Shown one piece after another: positions 1 through 4,975 of a stretch of 5,181 bases of DNA (its first letter is position 1; each line of letters opens with the position of its first letter). The position numbers were made by a program, and so were the translations under genes. The stretch covers positions 1 to 5,181 of the forward strand of contig JAFYFK010000209.1 of NCBI GenBank assembly GCA_017543805.1, given 5' to 3'. The notes beneath the pieces were generated by a model. That model ran no database searches, was not told where the DNA came from, and worked only from the letters and a program-made list of their open reading frames with translations. This DNA comes from Bacillota bacterium (GTDB lineage Bacteria > Bacillota > Clostridia > Peptostreptococcales > Anaerovoracaceae).

Positions 1-1488
1 ATGTCCGGAGAAGGCTTCCGTATAGCCACCTATAAGGAATTCGCGGACAACGTTCTGCCGCATGTCAAAGACCTCGGTTACAACACTATTCAGCTCATGG
101 CCGTAATGGAGCATCCGTTCTACGCGTCCTTCGGGTATCAGGTGAGCAGCTTCTATGCTCCGTCCAGCCGCTTCGGCATGCCGGACGACCTTAAATATCT
201 GGTCAATTCAGCCCACGAGATGGGCATACGCGTGCTCCTTGACGTTGTTCATTCACACGCTGTGGGCAACACCCTCGAAGGAATCAATATGTTCGACGGG
301 ACCGTGTACCAGTTCTTCCACGAGGGAGGACGCGGCGACCACAGCGCCTGGGGTACAAAGTGCTTCAATTACGACAAGCCCGAGGTGCTGCATTTCCTGC
401 TCAGCAACCTTAAATACTGGCTTGAGGAATACCACTTTGACGGCTTCCGCTTCGACGGGGTAACATCCATGCTGTACCACGACCACGGCCTCGGCGTGGA
501 TTTCAACGAGCTCTCGAGATACTTCACGATGAACACCGACGTCGAGTCTGTGACATATCTGCAGCTCGCCAACGAGCTGATCCGCGAGGTCAAGCCGTCC
601 GCGCTCACCATTGCAGAAGACATGTCCGGAATGCCCGGAATGTGCGAACCCATTGCCGACGGAGGCATAGGCTTTGATTACAGGCTTGGAATGGGCCTTC
701 CCGATATGTGGATAAAGCTCGCCAAGGAGGTTCCCGATGAAAACTGGAACCTCGGATACATCTGGAAGGAACTCACTTTCCGCAACGCGCCGACTGTAGC
801 TTATGTCGAGAGCCACGACCAGGCGCTGGTCGGAGACAAGACTATGATATTCCGTTTTGCCGACGCCGCCATGTACGAACACATGGGCGTCGACGACCAC
901 GACCTTGTTATAGACAGGGCGGTTGCGCTTCACAAGATGATAAGGCTGCTGACCATGGCTGCCGGCGGCACCGGATACCTGACCTTTATGGGCAATGAAT
1001 TCGGCCATCCGGAATGGATCGACTTCCCCAGGCCGGGCAACGGCAACAGCTTTATGTACTGCAGAAGGCAGTGGAGCCTTATGGAGCGCGAGGACCTGAA
1101 ATACAGGTTCCTGAACGCCTTCGACCGCGATATGGTGCACACCGCCGAGTTCTACAATATATACGGACAGGTCTGGCCGGATCTGAAATGGGTGCATGAA
1201 GATGACCATGTCATAGCATTTGAACGCGCGGGACTGCTTTTCGTATTTAACTTTTCGCCTGATAAGAGTTATACTGATTATGTAATTCCAGTCAGCCGCG
1301 GAGTCGACTACGAGGTCCTGTTCTCCAGCGACGATTACGATTACGGCGGATACGGCAGAGTGGCGCGCAGCAGGATGAGTTCCGCTGTGTCCGGATACGG
1401 CGAACATAATGTAAGTCTTTATCTGCCTGCAAGGACAGCCATAGTCCTTTGCCCGGAAGATATAAAGGATATTGAACAGAAAGGATAA
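1..1488 (+). CDS. glgB: 1,4-alpha-glucan (glycogen) branching enzyme, eukaryotic-type GH13_8, 5' partial
   Basis: This enzyme cuts alpha-1,4 glucan chains and rejoins them through alpha-1,6 links, making branches in glycogen in the cytoplasm. The 495 visible residues cover most of the GH13 (beta/alpha)8 barrel and the C-terminal all-beta domain (about 400-485). Catalytic motifs are intact: DVVHSH (81-86), GFRFDGVTSM (148-157) with nucleophile Asp152, TIAEDMSG with acid/base Glu206, and VESHDQ (269-274) with Asp273. ASFGYQ, MLYHDHG, FMGNEFGHPEW and FNFSPDKSYTDY match, from memory, the human GBE1/plant SBE type rather than the common bacterial GlgB (GH13_9). The first codon is ATG, but MSGEG aligns with an internal stretch just after the family's HVG motif. 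About 200 N-terminal residues, including the CBM48 domain, should therefore lie upstream of the window, and this ATG is probably not the start. The next gene begins 5 bases after the stop. Confidence 0.93.
   Translation: MSGEGFRIATYKEFADNVLPHVKDLGYNTIQLMAVMEHPFYASFGYQVSSFYAPSSRFGMPDDLKYLVNSAHEMGIRVLLDVVHSHAVGNTLEGINMFDGTVYQFFHEGGRGDHSAWGTKCFNYDKPEVLHFLLSNLKYWLEEYHFDGFRFDGVTSMLYHDHGLGVDFNELSRYFTMNTDVESVTYLQLANELIREVKPSALTIAEDMSGMPGMCEPIADGGIGFDYRLGMGLPDMWIKLAKEVPDENWNLGYIWKELTFRNAPTVAYVESHDQALVGDKTMIFRFADAAMYEHMGVDDHDLVIDRAVALHKMIRLLTMAAGGTGYLTFMGNEFGHPEWIDFPRPGNGNSFMYCRRQWSLMEREDLKYRFLNAFDRDMVHTAEFYNIYGQVWPDLKWVHEDDHVIAFERAGLLFVFNFSPDKSYTDYVIPVSRGVDYEVLFSSDDYDYGGYGRVARSRMSSAVSGYGEHNVSLYLPARTAIVLCPEDIKDIEQKG
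1480..1485 (+). promoter_or_regulatory. Ribosome binding site of the DUF975 gene
   Basis: AAAGGA lies 8 bases before the ATG at 1494 and sits inside the last codons of the branching enzyme gene. It supports the chosen start and implies translation from the same transcript. Confidence 0.6.
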
Positions 1489-1493
1489 TAACT

Positions 1494-2234
1494 ATGTGGA
1501 CGAGATCAGAACTGAAAGCCAGGGGAAAAGCGGCATTTAAGGCAAATACGTTCAACTGCATACTCGTGGCGCTGATACTTGCGGTCATGTTCGGAAGCAG
1601 CACGGCAGGCGGAGGAGGCAGCGCCTATAACTCGGTCAGCAACGGCAGCGATTTCAGCACATCCCTCATGAACGTCTGGGACGGCCTTTCCTCTCAGGCA
1701 AGGGTAGGAATGAGCGCAGCGGTGCTGGGTATCACGACATCTGTCGGACTTCTGGGCATACTGCTCACATTCTTCGTGTTTAACCCGCTGGAGGTCAGCT
1801 GCCGCAGGTTCTTCTTCCTGAACAGCTATTCGCCGGCAAACCTCGATGAGCTTAAATACAGTTTCTCCGAAGGGCGTTTCCAGGGCGTGGTAAAGACCAT
1901 GTTTTTCAAGGATCTTTATCTGTTCCTCTGGTATCTGTGCTTTATAATTCCCGGACTTGTAAAAACCTATTCTTATAAGATGGTTCCGTATATCCTCGCG
2001 GAAGATCCGTTTATCGACTATAAGGACGCGATAAACCTCTCCAGGGAGATGATGAACGGCCATAAGTGGAGAGCCTTTGTCCTCGATCTTTCGTTCATCG
2101 GCTGGTACCTGCTTTCTGCGCTGACGCTGGGGATCCTCCATATATTCTATGTAGGGCCGTACACCTGCGCCACGGACGCTGAACTCTACAGAACTTTAAG
2201 GCAGCAGTATGTCGTCGCCCCGGATCAGGCTTAG
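1494..2234 (+). CDS. DUF975 family integral membrane protein
   Basis: The function is unknown. The 246-residue protein begins with the MWTRSELKARGKAAFKAN type of N-terminus typical of DUF975 proteins of Firmicutes. Likely membrane segments are at about 20-37, 74-97, 139-159 and 195-220. The loop after the first segment (about 38-60) is rich in Gly and Ser. Family-like patterns include NPLEVSCRRFF (97-107), an IPG motif after the third segment (152-154), the stretch NLSREMMNGHKW (181-192), and a C-terminal region ending TDAELYRTL. An AAAGGA ribosome binding site fixes the ATG start. The gene follows the branching enzyme by 5 bases and overlaps the alkyltransferase start by 26 bases, so it is probably the middle gene of one operon. 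The family assignment is from recognised patterns; no role should be read from it. Confidence 0.85.
   Translation: MWTRSELKARGKAAFKANTFNCILVALILAVMFGSSTAGGGGSAYNSVSNGSDFSTSLMNVWDGLSSQARVGMSAAVLGITTSVGLLGILLTFFVFNPLEVSCRRFFFLNSYSPANLDELKYSFSEGRFQGVVKTMFFKDLYLFLWYLCFIIPGLVKTYSYKMVPYILAEDPFIDYKDAINLSREMMNGHKWRAFVLDLSFIGWYLLSALTLGILHIFYVGPYTCATDAELYRTLRQQYVVAPDQA
2198..2201 (+). promoter_or_regulatory. Ribosome binding site of the alkyltransferase gene
   Basis: AAGG is followed by a 7-base spacer and the ATG at 2209. It lies inside the end of the DUF975 gene. It supports the overlapping start, since no other ATG, GTG or TTG is available in frame over the next 20 or so codons. Confidence 0.5.
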
Positions 2235-2769
2235 GCTTTATACATATTACTATTCCAACGACGACTGGAAGCTGACTGTCTGCAGCGACGGAGAAAGCAT
2301 CAAGGCTCTCTGGTTTACCAAGGACGGTCCCTACGCCGAGAACCAGCTTCCTGACGACGCTTTGATAACAGGGGGCGAAAAGCTCCCTGTTTTTTCACTT
2401 GTCTCCGACTGGCTGGATACGTATTTTGACGGAGAAGTCCCGGACCCTTACGCGCTTCCGCTGGCGCCGGACGGGTCGCGGTTCCGTCAGGATGTATGGA
2501 ACGTAGTGCGTTCGATACGCTACGGGCATTATCTCAGCTATAAAGAGGTCGCGGTCGAGGTTGCGCAGATCGAAGGGAAAAGGATGATGGCCGCTCAGGC
2601 GGTCGGTGGCGCGGTGGGGCACAACCCGATATCGATCCTTATACCTTGCCACAGAGTCGTCGGAGCCGGAAGCTGGATCGGCGGATACGGCGGAAACACC
2701 CAGCGCAAAATAAATCTGCTCCGTTTGGAGGGAGCAGATCTGAGCCGTTTTGATATATCGTCTGTATGA
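2209..2769 (+). CDS. ogt: Methylated-DNA--[protein]-cysteine S-methyltransferase (O6-alkylguanine-DNA alkyltransferase)
   Basis: This suicide repair protein transfers the alkyl group from O6-alkylguanine (and O4-alkylthymine) in DNA to its own cysteine. The 186 residues hold an N-terminal RNase H-like domain (about 10-80) and the C-terminal DNA-binding/catalytic domain (about 88-178). The active-site motif is IPCHRV with Cys147. Asn139 (the NP pair before the motif) and Glu174 sit at the spacings expected of the Cys-His-Glu-Asn network; Glu174 is 27 residues after the cysteine, as in human MGMT. The active Cys is present, so it is not an alkyltransferase-like (Atl) protein. Gln130 occupies the position of the arginine finger (human Arg128); this AQAVGGAVGHNP form is, as far as I recall, usual in Firmicutes. 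The start overlaps DUF975 by 26 bases, and the stop directly abuts the stop codon of the convergent protease gene. A minus-strand terminator hairpin lies within its last codons. Confidence 0.95.
   Translation: MSSPRIRLRLYTYYYSNDDWKLTVCSDGESIKALWFTKDGPYAENQLPDDALITGGEKLPVFSLVSDWLDTYFDGEVPDPYALPLAPDGSRFRQDVWNVVRSIRYGHYLSYKEVAVEVAQIEGKRMMAAQAVGGAVGHNPISILIPCHRVVGAGSWIGGYGGNTQRKINLLRLEGADLSRFDISSV
2704..2739 (-). terminator. Intrinsic terminator of the CPBP protease gene, inside the alkyltransferase coding sequence
   Basis: A perfect 9-base-pair inverted repeat, ATCTGCTCC at 2714-2722 and GGAGCAGAT at 2731-2739, encloses an 8-base loop. Read on the minus strand it begins about 30 bases after the protease stop codon and is followed by TTATTTTGCG, giving a near-continuous U tract. 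On the plus strand no U tract follows directly, so it should act only for minus-strand transcription. Confidence 0.75.
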
Positions 2770-3825
2770 TCATTGAACCAGGACCCCGGCGACTGTGTTG
2801 AAGATCACAAGAGCCACGCATCCAATTAAAAGCGCAAGCATTCCCGAATTGCGCCATACTGTGCGTCTCCGCACCTCTCTCGGAAGCTCCAGGACCGCAG
2901 GTTCGAACGTGAGCTTCTTTCTTATCTTCATGAAGATGATGAAGCCTGCGATAAACGAGATCATGATGAAGGTTGAGAATATCAGGTATCTTACGACTTC
3001 CGGGCTTAGAAGTGCCATCTGTGCTTGTGGATCTCTTTCGGTGGAGATCGCTTCGAGGGTCTCCATGTCGACATTGACAAGAAGCGCCGGCGCAAGGACC
3101 ATTCCCATAAAGTTGACAGCCATATGAAGTATGGCGCTGTAGATGAGGCGGCCGCTCCTCAGGTATACATAACCGAATACCAGTCCCAGGAAATAAGCGT
3201 AGAAAAACTGCGAGAGATTTCCGTGGAACAGAGCGAACATAAGAGCTGAAGTGACTACGGCGAGCCTTTCCCCGTAGACGTTCATCCTGTCGATGAGCAG
3301 TTTTCTGAAGATCAGCTCCTCGAGCAGCGGTGCGATGATAACAGTGACAAGCACCTTTGCAAACATGCTGTCGCTTGCCGCGAGAGCGTCCAGCGGGTTA
3401 AGCGATGTTCCGCCGTTGATAAGGGATGTTATCATTATTCCGATCATGTTGCCCACGTACATAAGGAAAATGCAGACAAGGAAAGCCCTTATCAGATTTC
3501 CCGCGGAGAAGCTTCTCTTCTGGACCGGATAGGATTCGACGCGCTGCAGCATTTTGATTCCTACCGGCATAGCCACCGCGTAGATCGGAAGGAATGTTAC
3601 TACCCACATCATGATCTGGTTTTGCATCAGATCCGGAAAAGCTTTCTGCACTATCAAAGCCAGAAGCATCTGAAGGGCGGACGCGACCATCAGTATTTCG
3701 AATATGCTTATTCCCATTTTGGAAAAGCTTTCGTTAGCGTGCTGAAGGACAGCAGGGTCATTGGCGCTTACATAGGTAAATTCGCTGTCCTGGGTACTGA
3801 TCTCTTCATAATTGTTGTTTTCCAT
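2770..3825 (-). CDS. CPBP family intramembrane glutamic endopeptidase (Rce1/Abi-like)
   Basis: This is a polytopic membrane protease of the CPBP (PF02517) family, related to eukaryotic CAAX prenyl protease Rce1. Bacterial members have varied or unknown substrates, including peptide maturation or immunity. The chosen ATG gives 351 residues. In that numbering the motifs are EELIFR (Glu169, Glu170, Arg174), FALFH (Phe197-His201) and HMAVN (His234-Asn238), the three expected catalytic motifs in order. A hydrophilic N-terminus of about 35 residues precedes some eight hydrophobic segments, ending with a last one at about 328-348. A GTG nine bases upstream is also in frame, but it lies within the GAGGTG ribosome binding site, so the ATG at 3825-3823 is preferred. 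The gene follows the phosphatase by 14 bases and is probably co-transcribed with it. Its terminator lies in the neighbouring alkyltransferase gene. The substrate cannot be predicted; no bacteriocin gene is visible. Confidence 0.9.
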   Translation of the reverse strand: MENNNYEEISTQDSEFTYVSANDPAVLQHANESFSKMGISIFEILMVASALQMLLALIVQKAFPDLMQNQIMMWVVTFLPIYAVAMPVGIKMLQRVESYPVQKRSFSAGNLIRAFLVCIFLMYVGNMIGIMITSLINGGTSLNPLDALAASDSMFAKVLVTVIIAPLLEELIFRKLLIDRMNVYGERLAVVTSALMFALFHGNLSQFFYAYFLGLVFGYVYLRSGRLIYSAILHMAVNFMGMVLAPALLVNVDMETLEAISTERDPQAQMALLSPEVVRYLIFSTFIMISFIAGFIIFMKIRKKLTFEPAVLELPREVRRRTVWRNSGMLALLIGCVALVIFNTVAGVLVQ

Positions 3826-3831
3826 TTGGTA

Positions 3832-3837
3832 CACCTC
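3832..3837 (-). promoter_or_regulatory. Ribosome binding site deciding the protease start
   Basis: Read on the minus strand, GAGGTG is followed by six bases and then ATG at 3825-3823. The competing in-frame GTG (3834-3832) is the last three bases of this site and so is unlikely to be used. The site ends two bases from the phosphatase stop codon, which favours translational coupling. Confidence 0.7.
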
Positions 3838-3839
3838 GC

Positions 3840-4535
3840 TTAAAGAAGCGGTTTGACGTCTTCGGGGACTGTGCCGTATTCTTTAACCGTGAGCGTGCCG
3901 TCGTCGGCTTCTTCGATCTCCGTTACGGAACAGTAGGGGATGTTAACGGTCATGTATTCGGTAAACTTCATACCCTTGAGCTTGCAGACCGTAAAACCGA
4001 TCACCGCGGCGTGGCAGGCGATAACAGCGTTACCCTTTGTCTGCCTTATTGCTCCGATCATGCGCTCAGATGCGGTCTCCGGTGTCTCGGCGTCGTCGGG
4101 CAGGATTGAGCATTCTACCATGTGACGCACGTTGGCGGCCTCCTGCGGCCTGTTTGTCGGCCCAATGCCTGCGCCTTCAGGAATCTTAAAACCCTGGTCG
4201 GGGTCGATGCCTGCAGCGCGCAGCATATCCGGATAGTAATCGCAGATAGCCGTAAAGCTCATGCCTTCCCACGCGCCAAGATCCATCTCGTGAGCGTCGT
4301 CGAGTATATTGAGCTCCGCTGTCTCCGGAATGAATTCTATAGCTGTCTGTACAGCCCTAGAGAGGGGGCTTGTATAATAATTGTCGACGGTCTTTCCTTC
4401 AAAAAAGGGAGCGACGGCCGCCGCCTGCTTTTTTCCGGTATCGCTGAGGGGATAGTTGGTCCTGCAGCCTATGCAGAGCCTTTCACCGCCGGGGAATTCC
4501 GGGAGACCGTGCCTTACGAGCCAGATGGTCCTCAT
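3840..4535 (-). CDS. Histidine phosphatase family protein (phosphoglycerate mutase-like)
   Basis: This is a cytoplasmic histidine phosphatase of the branch 1 superfamily (PF00300) of 231 residues; the substrate is unknown. Visible catalytic features are LVRHG (phospho-acceptor His9, with Arg8), SPLSRAVQTA (Arg60), the EMDLGAWEG block (Glu83 as likely general acid) and the second histidine in IACHA (His175), where most relatives have SHG. CIGCRTNYPLSDTG (21-34) corresponds to the YIGRTDxPLS region of CobC/PhoE-like members. The segment between about 111 and 152 is longer and more Pro/Gly/Asp-rich than I expect for CobC-type enzymes and lacks a clear PGGES motif, so calling it alpha-ribazole phosphatase or phosphoglycerate mutase would go too far. 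The ATG at 4535 has AAGGAG five bases upstream. The rpmB terminator lies immediately upstream and the protease gene follows after 14 bases. Confidence 0.9.
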   Translation of the reverse strand: MRTIWLVRHGLPEFPGGERLCIGCRTNYPLSDTGKKQAAAVAPFFEGKTVDNYYTSPLSRAVQTAIEFIPETAELNILDDAHEMDLGAWEGMSFTAICDYYPDMLRAAGIDPDQGFKIPEGAGIGPTNRPQEAANVRHMVECSILPDDAETPETASERMIGAIRQTKGNAVIACHAAVIGFTVCKLKGMKFTEYMTVNIPYCSVTEIEEADDGTLTVKEYGTVPEDVKPLL

Positions 4536-4540
4536 AAAAA

Positions 4541-4546
4541 CTCCTT
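4541..4546 (-). promoter_or_regulatory. Ribosome binding site of the histidine phosphatase
   Basis: Read on the minus strand, AAGGAG is followed by TTTTT and then ATG. It lies only nine bases after the U tract of the upstream terminator. Confidence 0.65.
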
Positions 4547-4555
4547 AAAACTAAT

Positions 4556-4581
4556 AAAAAGGGGTGACATGCTGTCACCCC
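4556..4581 (-). terminator. Intrinsic terminator downstream of rpmB
   Basis: GGGGTGACA (4561-4569) and TGTCACCCC (4573-4581) form a perfect 9-base-pair, GC-rich stem with a three-base loop. On the minus strand the stem is followed directly by TTTTTATTAG. It begins 13 bases after the rpmB stop codon. This is a classic rho-independent terminator for minus-strand transcription; the plus-strand continuation is not U-rich. Confidence 0.9.
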
Positions 4582-4594
4582 AAGCTTAACTGTA

Positions 4595-4789
4595 TTAGTT
4601 AGCCGCTCTCTGAACCTTGCCGGAGCGGATGCAGCTGGTGCAAACGTTCTTTCTGGTTACGGTGCCGTTCTCCTCGACTCTTACAGTCTGGATATTGGCG
4701 TTAAACTTTCTCTTGGTGTGGCGGTTGGAGTGGGAAACGTTGTTTCCGGATACCTGGCCCTTACCACAGATCTCACACTTTCTTGACAT
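4595..4789 (-). CDS. rpmB: 50S ribosomal protein L28
   Basis: L28 is a small basic protein of the large ribosomal subunit. The 64-residue product begins MSRKCEICGKG, the hallmark start of bacterial L28, and continues with VSHSNRHTKRKF and a conserved C-terminal stretch KNVCTSCIRSGKV. Four cysteines in two CxxC pairs (Cys5/Cys8 and Cys50/Cys53) mark the zinc-binding form. The in-frame GTG at 4798 would add three residues, but it overlaps the AAGGAGG ribosome binding site; the ATG at 4789 lies 8 bases after that site and matches the family N-terminus. The gene is followed by a strong terminator and preceded by a divergent promoter region shared with an Asp23-like gene, an arrangement also known around rpmB in Bacillus. 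Confidence 0.97.
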   Translation of the reverse strand: MSRKCEICGKGQVSGNNVSHSNRHTKRKFNANIQTVRVEENGTVTRKNVCTSCIRSGKVQRAAN

Positions 4790-4797
4790 TATCAGCA

Positions 4798-4804
4798 CCT
4801 CCTT
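4798..4804 (-). promoter_or_regulatory. Ribosome binding site deciding the rpmB start
   Basis: AAGGAGG on the minus strand is close to a full anti-16S match and lies 8 bases before ATG 4789-4787. It rules against the upstream GTG at 4798-4796, which shares the last G of this site. Confidence 0.85.
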
Positions 4805-4877
4805 ATCTACCCCGGTGCGGGTTGATTATACTGAACTTCCGCGCCTTTTGGGCGTTTCCTTATTCTCAGACTAAAAA

Positions 4878-4906
4878 AGTATAGCACAGAGCATTATAGC
4901 GCGCAA
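4878..4906 (-). promoter_or_regulatory. Likely sigma-A promoter of rpmB
   Basis: On the minus strand TTGCGC (-35, 4906-4901) is separated by exactly 17 bases from TATACT (-10, 4883-4878). This predicts a start near 4871 and an untranslated leader of about 80 bases. Two other TATAAT boxes on the same strand (4898-4893 and 4830-4825) lack good -35 partners but may contribute. Confidence 0.5.
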
Positions 4907-4936
4907 GAAGTTTTTCACATTTCTTAAATTTTCTTT

Positions 4937-4969
4937 TTCACATTCAGTATTCAGCTTATATGATACAAT
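4937..4969 (+). promoter_or_regulatory. Promoter of the Asp23/Gls24-like gene, probably giving a leaderless transcript
   Basis: TTCACA (4937-4942) lies 16 bases from TATGAT (4959-4964). An overlapping extended -10, TGATACAAT (4961-4969), is also present. The predicted start is about 4971 with the first -10 and about 4976 with the second, that is, at or within five bases of the ATG. No Shine-Dalgarno sequence precedes that ATG. Confidence 0.5.
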
Positions 4970-4975
4970 AAAACC

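Larger units (their letters stand above)
4790..4975. other. Divergent intergenic region between rpmB and the Asp23-like gene
   Basis: This 186-base AT-rich gap holds the rpmB ribosome binding site and leader on the left and outward-facing promoters on the right. In the rpmB leader two short perfect stems are visible: CCCG/CGGG (4811-4814 with 4818-4821) and CGCC/GGCG (4842-4845 with 4851-4854). They are short and match no riboswitch I know. I see no coding region here. Confidence 0.6.

Noticed and set aside
253..1407. Long antisense open frame of 384 codons opposite the branching enzyme
   Set aside because: It lies wholly opposite a well-conserved gene with all catalytic motifs, has no recognisable domain, and is a codon-bias shadow.
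1506..2141. Antisense open frame of 211 codons opposite the DUF975 gene
   Set aside because: The plus-strand frame has clear membrane segments and family motifs; the antisense product is charged, low in hydrophobic segments and unrecognisable.
2714..2739. The inverted repeat as a plus-strand terminator or recombination site
   Set aside because: No U tract follows directly on the plus strand, the repeat is single, and the minus-strand reading fits a terminator well.
2770..3834. CPBP (Abi-type) protease as part of a phage-defence or bacteriocin immunity island
   Set aside because: The name Abi is historical for part of this family. No toxin, bacteriocin, prenyltransferase or phage gene is nearby, and the context is housekeeping.
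4122..4589. Plus-strand open frame of 155 codons opposite the histidine phosphatase
   Set aside because: It is a shadow of a frame with RHG and other catalytic motifs, and it runs through the rpmB terminator hairpin.
4617..4874. Plus-strand open frame of 85 codons across rpmB and its leader
   Set aside because: It is antisense to the unmistakable L28 gene and has no family resemblance.
4790..4975. Riboswitch or small RNA gene in the divergent gap
   Set aside because: The stems are only 4 bp, there is no terminator in the gap, and no known aptamer core is visible.
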